Assembly (NCBI GenBank): GCA_922989275.2
Contig: OV277866.1
Span: 58,953,246 to 59,017,245, forward strand
DNA: 64,000 nt
Origin: Gari tellinella
Lineage: Eukaryota > Mollusca > Bivalvia > Cardiida > Psammobiidae
Reading direction: 5' to 3'
Shown here: positions 52,693 through 62,690 of the stretch, piece after piece
Layout of the letters: the number at the start of each line of letters is the position of its first letter
Numbering within the stretch: position 1 is the stretch's first letter
Notes under the pieces: generated by a model
Database searches by the model: none
Seen by the model: only the letters and a program-made list of their open reading frames with translations
Told to the model about the DNA's origin: nothing
Made by a program: the position numbers and the translations under genes

Positions 52693-53499
52693 CTAATAAT
52701 AACATAATCGAACAGGCTAGTTCGAGTTTAACGGAACATATTATTTTTACACTAACACCGTTATTTCTAACACAGAAGAGAAGTAAGCTGAACACTATTG
52801 TTGTCACGATTACCCAGCACCAAAATAAAACAATGTCTACAATAGTCTATCAGTTCCACTGAAAAAAACAACAGTTTAATTTTAAAGGACCGACCTCCAC
52901 AGACCCGTCGTGTAAAATTTCAAGAACTTCATACTTTACGGTTCGTTAAAATAATTTGCAAATTTTGCCAATTTTTCACGCTACATTAGTACCAGAAACC
53001 CTCAAACTATTCGCCTTATAATTTTCTATTATAATTTCAAGTCTGGATTCACATTTTTCTTTGTGTTTCCGAGCCGAACTTCCTGCAACATTATCAGGAG
53101 GCCAAGAATTAATGCAGGAGATGCTTCCACTGATTCGCGCCGTTAACTAAAAATAGCATGCGCGTGCCAGCCGTCTGCACTTCCGGTTTGGTGTGACATA
53201 TTTTGGGAGTGGCTGTTAATATTGTGAACTTTGCTACAGACACGATCATAAATCTGAAGATCATCTCATTGATATCTCAAGAAGTGAATGTTTTGACAGG
53301 TTGCTCACTAATTGATATATGTATAAAAAGAATAATTATATTTGCCTGCAAAGATTAATCATTCGTGAAATACCAGACAACGTGCGTGTTTTCCGTTTTA
53401 AGTTTTTCCCATGCAATTTTTGCACACCTACATAATGTTGCAGAGGCAGGCAGACGTTATATCTATTACACTTTGCAATAAGCGGATTGTAAGATTCTG
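52693..53499. other. Unrecognised stretch
   Basis: About 800 bp, locally less AT-rich around 53090-53200. An ETS-like CTTCCGG lies near 53179. There is no downstream coding frame to support a promoter call. Confidence 0.4.
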
Positions 53500-53705
53500 A
53501 TTTCCAGTTTTAACAAAATTAAACACAAACGCAATACAATACCATGTAGAAAACAATAACATTTGAAATTTCTGACGAATTCATTTAATCTGATCGACAA
53601 ACAGTTTTGAACTCCATCAGGCGCCGGACCCCTGCCGCCTTGACGGACATGAAAATGTCTGCAATGAAAGTACTTGTTTTTATTGGGGGAAATAGTTCAT
53701 CCCCT
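53500..53705 (-). mobile_element. M1 MITE, strongly degraded
   Basis: AAACACAAACGCAATACAAT, ACATTTGAAATTTCTGACG, GACAAACAGTTTTGAACTCC and TTTTTATTGGGGGAAATAG follow the M1 order without clear tips. Confidence 0.5.
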
Positions 53706-53830
53706 CTGTACGGTTTACAAGGGATGTTTCTGTCTGTACAACAGGGAAGACGTTCTCTTATCCGTTTAACCATTGATCAAATTTATCGTCATATTGTATA
53801 CTGTTGTCTGCATATCGTTGCAAAGTTAGA

Positions 53831-54080
53831 TTGAACCCTTTACCTCATAGCTTGTTTCTAGTTTTGAAAAACATGTGACCACTTAAAGCAGGTTGAAAGT
53901 AAAGCAGAAGGCACATTCTGCTTTACTTTCAGCCTGCTTTAAGCTAAAATCTGCTAGGCTATATAAAATATTTATAATGGTTATTGTTCATGAGGGTATA
54001 AACTGGAACTATTTTCTTCAGCGGAGGAATATATTAAATAGGCTAAAAGTCGCTTCTACATGTATGGGGGAAAGGGTTAA
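53831..54080 (+). mobile_element. P3 MITE, nearly complete
   Basis: TTGAACCCTTTACCTCATAGC to GGGGGAAAGGG-TTAA. The hairpin GAAAGTAAAGCAGAAGGCAC and TTCTGCTTTACTTTC is kept. Confidence 0.82.
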
Positions 54081-54429
54081 GGCAGTATAGCTACTGGAAT
54101 TTTTCTCCATCTAATCCTGTCTTGTGATATATCCTTGTCCGTGTTTCAAAGTTCTAAATGACGTTTAACCTTTGCAATACTAGAAGTTCGACACTTTGTG
54201 AAACACTAGGTAGATCATCGTTTACCCCATGTATAATGCGAATGGCGTCATTCGTACAATAAAGTTAAATTAGGGGTATCTATGGTGGATTAATCCCTTA
54301 ATACTTAACATCCTAATCGTTATACGAACACGCGTGATATATATTGTATATGGAATAACTTTTCTGGATCTATTGACTCGCTTGACTATCATTCGCTTGA
54401 CGAACGCTATATATTCCATTCACAATGTA
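54081..54429. other. Unrecognised, with an F fragment
   Basis: TCTCCATCTAATCCTGTCTTG near 54104 is an F internal piece. Otherwise nothing. Confidence 0.4.
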
Positions 54430-54685
54430 CAGTGGAGAATGTGTTATTCTTTCCCAATAAACGCGTTTACGCTAAAACTATTATTTTCAGTGCAAACAGT
54501 TTGGAGCCAGATCAGACGCCGGGTAACCCGGCGTCTGATCAGGCTCCAAACTGTTTGCAACCAAGATAAAGATGAAATATCAGAATTGTCCAAAAGTTGT
54601 TCTTTTCTACGTTTTAGTGCTTTGCGTTTGCGTGCGTTTGCGTACGTTTGCGTTTAAACGGGATAGAATAACAGATTCTCCGCTG
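54430..54685 (+). mobile_element. M1 MITE, complete, extra 10-bp unit
   Basis: TA-CAGTGGAGAATGTG to CAGATTCTCCGCTG-TA. TTTGCGT-type units are repeated once more than in other copies (near 54627-54655), giving 256 bp. Confidence 0.92.
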
Positions 54686-54737
54686 TATAAGTAAGCACAG
54701 AGCATTAAACTTAACGAATCTACATGGTAAACTGTAA

Positions 54738-54877
54738 ACATCTTATTTCCCAATATGTTTAAAATGCTGATAAAGTCAAAACAATTGGAACCACCGTGGT
54801 TATATTCAACTTTTTATTGTATTATGTTTATGTAGTCTTTTCGTTTAATTGGAAAAAAAATAACGTTTTCCCACTGT
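54738..54877 (+). mobile_element. M1 MITE, core deleted
   Basis: TCTTATTTCCCAATATG to AACGTTTTCCCACTG-TA. No palindrome remains. Confidence 0.6.
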
Positions 54878-54890
54878 ACAGTATATGTAT

Positions 54891-55077
54891 TTAACCCGTC
54901 CACCGCCAGAGTCGCATAAATGCGATTTTGCAAAAAGTTTGACGTCTGATTAGGACTCAACTTTTTGACATTTGTACCAATAATTCTTAAGTCATACTAC
55001 CTTAAATCTAACGTTGAAACGATCTTGCAGACAACAGTATTGAAGCCGACGACAAAATAACGGCATAGGGGTGAAAA
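54891..55077 (-). mobile_element. P4 MITE with short core
   Basis: TTAACCCGTCCACCGCCAGAG to ACGGCATAGGGGTGAAA. The core GACGTCTGATTAGGACTC is reduced, and the body ACTACCTTAAATCTAACG is P4 in reverse. Confidence 0.7.
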
Positions 55078-55105
55078 AACTCACGATTAATTTGGCACCG
55101 AAGAG

Positions 55106-55330
55106 TTAACTCTTTAACTGCCTAGGCCACCACCACTGACAATTACAAAGATTTTGGACCCTTATCAGACGCCTAATAACGCGGTAAACTATTTGAGACT
55201 CATATAGATGTTTTAATGAATAAAAAAACCCATATAAAATCAAAAACATTGAAGTAAATGAGTGCGAAAAACAAAAGCAGAGGATAATATGACAGCAACT
55301 GTTTTAGACGTGTTTTACGTCATACATGTT
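55106..55330 (+). mobile_element. P5-type MITE, diverged
   Basis: TTAACTCTTTAACTGCCTAGG to ACGTCATACATG-TTA. The core CTTATCAGACGCCTAATAACG has lost most of the right arm. The next P4 begins at its right edge. Confidence 0.6.
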
Positions 55331-55576
55331 ACTCTTTCATGATCAAGTTATTTATGAAATATTTTAGCCCTTCACCGCATTATTGTCGTCTGCTTCAGTA
55401 TTGTTGTCTGAAATACACGTTTTAAAGTTAGATTTAAGGTTGTATGACTTAATAGATATCGATAAGAGTGTCAAACAGCTTGGGTCCTGATCAGACGCCG
55501 CGTTACGCCGCGTCTGATTAGGACTCAAACTGTTTGCAAACGCGCTTTATAAACGTCATTGAGAGTGAAAGGGTGA
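55329..55576 (+). mobile_element. P4 MITE
   Basis: TTACTCTTTCATGATCAAG to GTCATTGAGAGTGAAAGGG. The core GACGCCGCGTTACGCCGCGTC is near-perfect, with TTGTCGTCTGCTTCAG and TTTAAAGTTAGATTTAAGG in the body. Confidence 0.82.
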
Positions 55577-55949
55577 AAGGCAGGGGATCGAATTGTTAAT
55601 TTTAAAATCTTCGCGAAAATAGTCATTAGTTTCAACGAATCTATTTGATAAATCAGTTTTAAAAATCTACCTGTTTGTCATTTGGTGCAACACGCCGAAC
55701 ATGGAGTTAACGATCTGGGTGGCGGGTGGTATAAATGTGATGTGCTCTATTTGATTATGTAAGATTTGCTCATTATGGGAGTATGACGTTTGAAATGTCA
55801 AGACTAATTTTAGCAAATACTGAGGCAAGCTTTGATATAGTATGGATAAGTAAATCATGGGTTGATGATTGTAAGTTTAATCTAGGAATTCTGATAAACA
55901 GTTTAATTTATTTCGAAGCCTGAGCTTGTAAGTGGCTTCGCAAATAAGA

Positions 55950-56300
55950 TAGATAGTAAATCCTCTCTATTGCGAGCAATAGGTTGTGTTAATTTAACCC
56001 TTTCACTATAAAATCTTTCGTGAGTTTTTAACCCATTCACCGCTTCATTGTCGTCTGGTTCAATTTTGTTGTTTGCAAGATCGTTTCAAAGTAAGATTCC
56101 GAGTAGAATGACTTAAAATATATCGATACGAGTATCAAACGGTTTGGCTCCTGATCAGACGCCGCGTTAAGCGGCGTCTGTTCTGGATCCAAACGGTTTG
56201 CAAACGCGCTTTCGGGCTCCATTGAGAGTGAAAGGGTTAAGATAGGAGACTGCTTAAATCAAGGCGAATATCTAATTAGGATTTAAAGTTGGTATTTCTC
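55950..56300. mobile_element. M2 MITE, left half, split by P4
   Basis: AGTAAATCCTCTCTATTGCG, then after P4 GATAGGAGACTGCTTAAATC and AAGGCGAATATC. The right half is absent. Confidence 0.6.
55994..56240 (+). mobile_element. P4 MITE, complete, TTAA-flanked, nested in M2
   Basis: TTAACCCTTTCACTATAAAAT to CATTGAGAGTGAAAGGG-TTAA. The core is GACGCCGCGTTAAGCGGCGTC, with one arm change (GTTCTGGATCC). Confidence 0.88.
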
Positions 56301-56326
56301 TGAACCAGATCAAGATACATATGAAA

Positions 56327-56513
56327 CCTCCCTTTGCGGCCACTAAATTATGCTTATCATTAGAAAACAGGGAGTTGCTAAAGGCGAGGTGTCATTAGAA
56401 CAGTGACCAGCGTAAGAAGCTCTGTTGTTTACTTTTCCTCGCTTTAAGCGGTCACCTTTGTGTTATACAACCATTTAGTATTCTTCTTGGTGGTCGTATT
56501 AGGGATGTTCTAC
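56327..56513. mobile_element. M2 MITE, diverged
   Basis: ACCTCCCTTTGCGGCCACTAA to TTGGTGGTCGTATTAGGGATG. The hairpin AGAACAGTGACCAGC to GCTCTGTTGTTTACTT is imperfect. Confidence 0.65.
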
Positions 56514-56775
56514 AAGAGAAGAAGAAAGCTCCCAAACTTACATTCTACAATCATTGTCATTTTTCACATTTCATTGCATTGTATTTGGGCTTATTTGTAG
56601 TTTGAAAGGGAAAGAATAGCGTTTTCCCGTTGTTATTAACGCTGAGCTATGTCCGACGCTGTCAGTTGACCCCCGTGTATAACAGCAGCAGACTGAGTTA
56701 GGCAGAGGATACGTTCTGCTTTTCCAATAAATATGTTTATGATAAAAACTATTATTTAAATTGAAAACAGTTTGC
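56514..56775 (+). mobile_element. M1 MITE fragments
   Basis: A right end (GAAAGGGAAAGAATAGCG) lies near 56605-56635 and a left piece (TTTTCCAATAAATATGTTTATG) near 56719-56745. Neither is complete. Confidence 0.5.
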
Positions 56776-57232
56776 TTTTAATAATTATGTTAAGAATGAA
56801 GTAACAGTGACATACAACTCCAATTATATGGTCAAGGGTAAAGTTGTGCACAGAAAAACAGAGAAACCAACCAATCGGTATACGGTAAGATCCCTCAACA
56901 AATGTGCTTTTCGCTCTGTCGAATTAAAAACGAAACCGAGATGTTTTTGCTAAAGGGGGTAGCATCTTAAAACCAAATCAAGGTAAACCAAGAAATATAT
57001 GTTTTTGTTTAGTTCAATATTGCTGAAGAGCTTTTGCTGTCTGCCAATATGTAGTAGCACTTCCGATCTCTTGTTCTTCAAGTCTCGGTATTTTAACAGT
57101 GATCCAGTTCCTCGTTGTCAAGGAAACGTAAATAGAAACTACATTTCCGTCAATCGAAAAACAACAACTTTCTTAAGATTGACCTTATATAGATTTGACT
57201 GTTCCTTATTGCCACCTAATGGTCCCAAGGAA
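56776..57232. other. Unrecognised stretch
   Basis: The 95-codon frame at 56999-57286 runs into a P1 and shows no domain. Confidence 0.4.
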
Positions 57233-57461
57233 GTAAACCCATTTAAGCCCACGATCCCTTATATGAGACAACGGCAAACAATGTAGACGCTGATCAGACG
57301 CCGCATTATGCGGCGTCTGACCAGAGTCTACACTGTTTGCTGATAGGGCTTTCAATATAAAACAAAATGAAAATGAAAATTTTGACCAGGCATCTATTTG
57401 ATAAAAAATAGACTGTTCCGATATAAAACATGGAAGAATCCACTAGGCGCAAATGGGTTAA
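57233..57461 (+). mobile_element. P1 MITE, complete
   Basis: TAAACCCATTTAAGCCCACG to GGCGCAAATGGG-TTAA. The core is GACGCCGCATTATGCGGCGTC. Confidence 0.88.
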
Positions 57462-58700
57462 ACATGCGAGTATCTTAGCACACACATGTCAATCTGGTTT
57501 TCTTATCAAATATTAGTTTGGAAGTTTCGGTACTAGACGAAGAACAAAACGTTACAAGGCAATTAGCATTAGTTGTTTTTTGCGTACAGCATATTTCCAT
57601 TTGCTATGTGCACCAAGTAACATTACAGACTCTGCAAGATACATCAGGCAACAGACTAGTATCACATTATTGTTACTACTTAATTATATTTGCCCCATTT
57701 CCCTCATGACAAATTCATTTTTCTTGGTGGCACGGGAGCGCTTACCGCACAATTTGTATAAAATATGCCTTAAGATCAGACGTCATGTGTGACTGTTAAC
57801 TTATTATGAGCCTAATTGTTTAATAAACACAAACAAAGTCATTTTTAAAAACACAAACAATGTTAATTTTCAGAAATGTTTCCAGAAACCATGACAGAAG
57901 CCAGCAACCTTAGCGTTGGTCTAAAGGATACATACACAATGACTCTTCTATAACGTTTTCTAAAAAAGAGATTTGTTGTTGATATATTAGACAAAAAACT
58001 GCTTAAAACAATATGAATGTTCGACAGAAAGACACTTCCTTAGACTGTTTTACTATGATCCTGTTTTAGGTGCCACCTGCCTTTAAGGTCACTATAAGTC
58101 TTGTGCTGAGAGATTCCTATAGTTGAGATTTACTGTAGAAACAATCGTGTAACGACGATTCTCATGCGGCACTCTTGCATTGCTATCTTTCTATCAACCT
58201 GCAAAAAACGCAGGCAACATTTATCTCTTTGTATATCTTGGTCTTGTTTTGCAAATTTAGCATGACTTCCAATTTTCAGCCTCATTAAAACTAAAGATAT
58301 TTTGCACTAAACCTCTTCCGAGAGTTATCGCACAACTTTCAGGGGCTCTCCGTATTGCTTTATAATACGGCTATCTCCGTGCGGCTTTCCGCCAAGTTTC
58401 TGGTAGGTAAGAGTTTTTGTCTAATTACGTTCTTGTTAAGATATGAGCAGCGCTTCTCGGCTCTTCCCGGGACACGGGTTATCACTTGGAATGCTTCGGT
58501 ATCGGTCTCAAAGACTGAGCATAGTCCAACATTGTAATTGGTAATGATCCGGACAGATGAAAGGTCTGCACATCTCATGTGAACAAGAAAACTATCTTCT
58601 AAACGGCGAGACAAGGGTCTGTAGAAGTGTTCGTGCATACAAACAACTTGTATGTTCAAACGATGAAACATGGAAGAAAGAAACCAAGAGTGATTTAGTT
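57462..58700. other. Longest stretch without recognised repeats
   Basis: About 1.2 kb. Short overlapping frames on both strands (57518-57792, 58355-58671) have no signal peptide, repeat or domain pattern that I recognise. If single-copy host sequence exists in this window, this is a good candidate. Confidence 0.4.
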
Positions 58701-58900
58701 ATTGGAACCCTTGAGACGCATATATGCGTACGTTGAAAACAGCGTACATATCGAGAGTACACATGTTCCATGAAAACATCGAAGACCCAGATCAGGTCGG
58801 CACTATTTGCAATATTGCAATTTACTGACACCCCAAATCTTTACAAATGGACTAGCCTTAAATATAAACTGGAATTGTCCAAGTTTCAGATTGAGCTCTT
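58701..58900 (+). mobile_element. P2 MITE, degraded
   Basis: TTGGAACCCTTGAGACGCAT, GAGAGTACACATGTTCC, GAAGACCCAGATCAGGTC and AAACTGGAATTGTCC follow the P2 order. The palindrome right arm is lost. Confidence 0.65.
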
Positions 58901-59170
58901 CTAGGAAAAAGCTTAACTTTCTACCTTAGTTTTTGAAAGAGGTATATAGCCAGCATATGTTTTTGTCCATTCACATGTGCTCACATATCATTGTGTTTTA
59001 TTATTGTACCATTATTGCTATAAGAAGACGATGTATGGATGGTTTATGCAATAAAACAAATTAAACTGAATATTTCTCAGGTAAACAGTCTCAATCTAAC
59101 ACTTATAATATCTTGTTCGAGACTATTTTCATAAAACATTGTGTACTCTTCAAAGGTACTCTTCAATAGG

Positions 59171-59435
59171 TTTTGTTTGTTAACGTCCGTTTATGCCATC
59201 TATGGGCTAATTGGACGCCCGAAAGAGAGGGAGTGGATACAGAGAAGCCGGGTGTGATGCCCTACTCTTATTATCAAAAGAGTTCTCTGGTTCTTTTAGA
59301 TGCCAATTGTAAAGCACTAATACATCGGACCTCGGTTTATAAAGTCTCAGCCGAAGGACTTTGTCCGGCGGGGTATCGAACTCGCAACCCTTACGTCGTA
59401 AGCGGGTGCTTTACCCCTCGGCTACGTCCGCCGGT
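59171..59435 (-). mobile_element. tRNA-headed SINE with Deu-like body, 12-bp target duplication
   Basis: Flanked by CTCTTCAATAGG at 59159-59170 and 59436-59447. Read on the minus strand, the head (59435 down to about 59366) starts CCGGCGGACG and has an A box (GTAGCCGAGGGGTAAAG), a B box (GCGAGTTCGATACCC) and the closing CCCGCCGG, so it derives from a tRNA gene. The body then contains CGGCTGAGACTTTATAAACC and GAGGTCCGATGTATTAGTGC, which recall the Deu-type conserved SINE domain; this is family knowledge from memory and needs alignment. The tail ends GACGTTAACAAACAAAAC. It would be transcribed by RNA polymerase III and moved by a partner LINE. The 114-codon plus-strand frame over it is spurious. 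Confidence 0.85.
59366..59435 (-). promoter_or_regulatory. Internal pol III promoter (A and B boxes) of the SINE head
   Basis: The A box TAGCCGAGGGG fits TRGCNNAGYGG at all but one position. The B box GAGTTCGATACC is close to the GGTTCGANTCC consensus. The spacing is as in a tRNA. The anticodon arm is not well formed, so I do not call a functional tRNA. Confidence 0.7.
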
Positions 59436-59651
59436 CTCTTCAATAGGAAGAAGGCGCATATGCGCCAATAGGGCACAGAATACAAGCTTGTGCAAAAAAC
59501 TATTGTACTCGAGGTAAGGCAGTGAAGGGATCAAACATCTTTCATTTGGTATTGAAACTACTTTTTGGAAAGCAAGGTTTTGATGAAATTTTCTGCTAGC
59601 GTGAAAGACCAATGGAATATATCTGGACATACTAGTTTTTGTCATGTGTAC

Positions 59652-59867
59652 TAGCACAGTGTCCAGTAGATTCTGCCATGTAAATATATTGAGTTGTCCA
59701 TTTTTGATGTAAGGGGTGCATGGTCTAAATTTTCATTTTCGTTATGTTTCATATTGAAGTTCCTATCAGAAAACAGTGTGGACTCTGATCAGACGCCGCA
59801 TAATGCGGCGTCTGATCAGAGTCTTCACTGCTTTACTTCGTCCCATCTATGAACACAATTGGATTAA
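59652..59867 (-). mobile_element. P1 MITE, left tip decayed
   Basis: CAGTAGATTCTGCCATG to GAACACAATTGGA-TTAA. The core GACGCCGCATAATGCGGCGTC is perfect. Confidence 0.82.
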
Positions 59868-60103
59868 ATACAAAATATTCAACCTAGTTATTCTATTTTG
59901 TCAATCCTACATGGTAGTTTTATTGTGTCTAGTTTCAGACAAGCGATTGTTTTACGTCGTCAGCAATACTTCGAGACGTTTGATTTATAATAACATTTGG
60001 GAAATATAATTTTGTTTAAAAATGCCTATTGTTAATATTATAACGAGACTAACGTAACATATGTATCAAAATCGTCCATAGCAAATCATATGTTAAAATC
60101 TTG

Positions 60104-60319
60104 CTTATCCCCATTCACTGCCTTAACCCGAGTACAACGGTTATTTGCAAACAGTTTAGATCCCGATCAGACGCTGCATTACGCTGCGCCTGATCGGTAT
60201 CCAAACTGTTTGATACTCAAATTTAATTGGTCAAAATACATACCTAAATTTATATTTGAGAAATAAAAGCAGATGTCAATTATTGAAAATTGACGACGCC
60301 ATGGAAGTGAAGGGGTTAA
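60104..60319 (+). mobile_element. P5 MITE
   Basis: TTATCCCCATTCACTGCC to CATGGAAGTGAAGGGG-TTAA. The core is GATCAGACGCTGCATTACGC, with GCGCCTGATCGGTATCC on the right. Confidence 0.82.
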
Positions 60320-60857
60320 TATTACACATTATTTGAAAGAAACAGTACCTACTTGTCCTCGACTTGTACTTACTCAAACTATGATGTGAATTCTGTAGTA
60401 AAGAGTGTTTGCATTTTGCACTGTGATTGCTGCACCATCAAAATTCGACAAATTGCACGCACCGTCGTAATAACGAGCACAGTATAACCCAATATAGCGA
60501 TCACTCAAAATGTAGTAAAGATGTTTAAAATGTTGTCTGCTAAAACGATAATGAAAGTTAAGCGAATACCTCGCACTGTGCCTGGCTGATACTCATTTAC
60601 TTTTTTAAGGATAATACCTGTATTTAACGCCACGTATATACGTATGTGCCACACAATGAGAACCTAGATTTTTTATATAACAAAAGTTTGTAGATCTAAC
60701 TCAGCCGCCCGTTAAAAGCCGTGGCGTAATTTCGTTTACTAATTGTCAGAGAGGTCAGTAAACAAAGCACTGTACATGTATATGTTTTAAATATTTAACA
60801 GTGCACATCCCGACCAGACACCGCGACTATGACAATGAGGCTGATCTTGGTCTACTA
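60320..60857. other. Unrecognised stretch
   Basis: A palindrome remnant (CCAGACACCGCGACTATG, GGCTGATCTTGGTC) lies just before the next M1. The rest is unrecognised. Confidence 0.4.
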
Positions 60858-61073
60858 CAGTGGAGAAAACGTAATTATTTCCCAATAAACGCGTTAAAAC
60901 TAAAACTATTATTTCTATTGCAAACAGTTTGGAGCCTGATCAGGTTCAACAATATTTGCCACTCAAATTACATGTAACATGCAAAGTCAACATTGTCGAA
61001 ATGTAACAGTGCATTTGCGTTTCGCTTGCGTTTAAACGGGAAAGAATAACGTCTTCTTCACTGTACACTGGTG
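60858..61073 (+). mobile_element. M1 MITE, palindrome centre deleted
   Basis: TA-CAGTGGAGAAAACG to GTCTTCTTCACTG-TA. The core is reduced to GGAGCCTGATCAGGTTC. Confidence 0.88.
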
Positions 61074-61084
61074 ACAATGCAATA

Positions 61085-61330
61085 CAGTGGAGAATCTGTT
61101 ATTCTTTCCCAATAAACGCGTTTACGCTAAAACTATTATTTGCAGTGCAAACAGTTTGGAGCCAGATCAGACGCCGGGTAACCCGGCGTCTGATCAGGCT
61201 CCAAACTGTTTGCCACCAAGATAAACATGAACTATCAAAATTGTCCAAAAGTTGTTCTTTTCTACGTTTTAGTGCTTTGCGTTTGCGTACGTTTGCGTTT
61301 AAACGGGAAAGAATAACAGATTCTCCACTG
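61085..61330 (+). mobile_element. M1 MITE, complete
   Basis: TA-CAGTGGAGAATCTG to CAGATTCTCCACTG-TA with a perfect core. It lies 11 bp from the previous M1. Confidence 0.93.
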
Positions 61331-61640
61331 TAACTGTGGCTTTCTCAATAACGCCGTTCATATTATTGTTTAAGTGACCGTAATGAAGTTGCTTTAATGT
61401 CACGCAATTACCGAATAATGAACTTTAAGTATTCAAAGAACTCTGGTTGAAATCTTATTTAGACATTATCTCATAAAGTGTATCATTTCGTTTACATTAG
61501 ATACAAGAGCCAATTAACGCTCACAAACGATCCAACCATTGCTTAATTACTGCTTTAACAGCACTCTACGTATCATCGTATCATTCAAACTGACTTTTTA
61601 AAATATATTCTTACGTCTTTTCACTAAAAAAGCATCGATA
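61331..61640. other. Unrecognised stretch
   Basis: Nothing recognised. Confidence 0.35.
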
Positions 61641-61715
61641 CAAGTGTCCAACAGGCTGGGTTCAGATCTAACGCCGAGTTACACGGCGTCTGATCTTTAT
61701 CCAAAGTGTTTGTAA
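61641..61715. repeat. P4-type palindrome fragment
   Basis: GTGTCCAACAGGCTGGGTTC, TAACGCCGAGTTACACGGCG and TTATCCAAAGTGTTTG. Confidence 0.5.
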
Positions 61716-62554
61716 ATGCCAAATAACCCCAGCTTGCTCTGGCAAGGGTTATGATAATGTAATGTAATTTTATAATGACATGTAAATGCTTAATATGACG
61801 CTTCTTGTCAATTACTTGTTACCATTTAAATGGTTTACAAAATGTACACCTTAATGATACCCCGCTGTACAACAAAGGTCATGAATAAATCTATAAGGAA
61901 AACATACTGACATTAATCAGGTAATATAAAGTGACACAAGTTTTTCAAATGGCTTCCTACAATAATGCTTACAAAGGATGTTTTTTTTTCTATATTTGGG
62001 ATGTTTTAACATGGCGTAGACATATTATTAATCTTCAGAATACACCGTTTTCATATTTGCGATAAAGACACTCTTTAAGATATAATATAATGACAGTTAA
62101 ATGATAAATATCTATAAATTTAAAGAAAAAAACTAAAAGGCAAAGAGGTAAGACAACACGTTTTCCACCATGATTGTCCCTGCGCATGTTCCTTGATTGA
62201 TGATCGTTTGCATTGTTAAAATTCAAAGGTGATTGTACATACATGTACTTAGTATAAATGTAAAACTTTTTATGCTAGAAAACAATATGATAACATTTTC
62301 TAAGGTTTCATAAATATACTAATTAACAATATATTGATTCTTCTCATCTCAGTTTTAGACACATTCTGAAAATACATTAAACGCCTAAAATTGTGATCGG
62401 TGTACAGTAGTGTTTGGCGCGTAAACAGCAGCTTAAATAGTAATCATTTGAATCAGGGTATTGCTGTTAAGATAAATGTTAAAATGTTCCATTATTTGTA
62501 CTGTTATACTCAGATTAACGACCACAGAACAACAGTCATCGGATGCTGTTTAGT
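61716..62554. other. Unrecognised stretch
   Basis: About 840 bp of AT-rich sequence with no recognised feature. Confidence 0.4.
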
Positions 62555-62690
62555 GCAGATGATTATTCATCGCAGGATAAAAGTAAAGCAGAAAGTTCCA
62601 ATAGGTGCTTTTTGCATTGCTTTCACCCTGCTTTAAACGGACGCATAACCTGTTATTTGAGTACATTTTCTTTGAAGTGGTCGTAAAAGG
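62555..62690. mobile_element. M2 MITE, right part with hairpin
   Basis: AAAAGTAAAGCAGAAAGTTC with GCATTGCTTTCACCCTGC, then TTTGAAGTGGTCGTAAAAGG. The left tip is not recognisable. Confidence 0.55.

Noticed and set aside
53090..53230. Possible promoter (CTTCCGG, local rise in GC)
   Set aside because: A single short motif with no initiator context or downstream coding exon is too little support.
57462..58700. Small host gene in overlapping short frames
   Set aside because: Frames are short, occur on both strands, and lack recognisable domains or a convincing splice-site arrangement.
59366..59435. Functional tRNA gene
   Set aside because: A and B boxes and acceptor pairing are good, but the anticodon arm is poorly formed and the sequence continues into a SINE body with target duplications.
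59173..59517. 114-codon plus-strand frame
   Set aside because: It overlaps the tRNA-headed SINE on the opposite strand. Its coding look comes from the GC-richer SINE.
3018..61330. Palindromes as microRNA precursors or rho-independent terminators
   Set aside because: The stems are DNA-level perfect palindromes inside MITEs with almost no loop. The genome appears eukaryotic, so bacterial terminators do not apply, and nothing in the sequence shows processing into small RNA.
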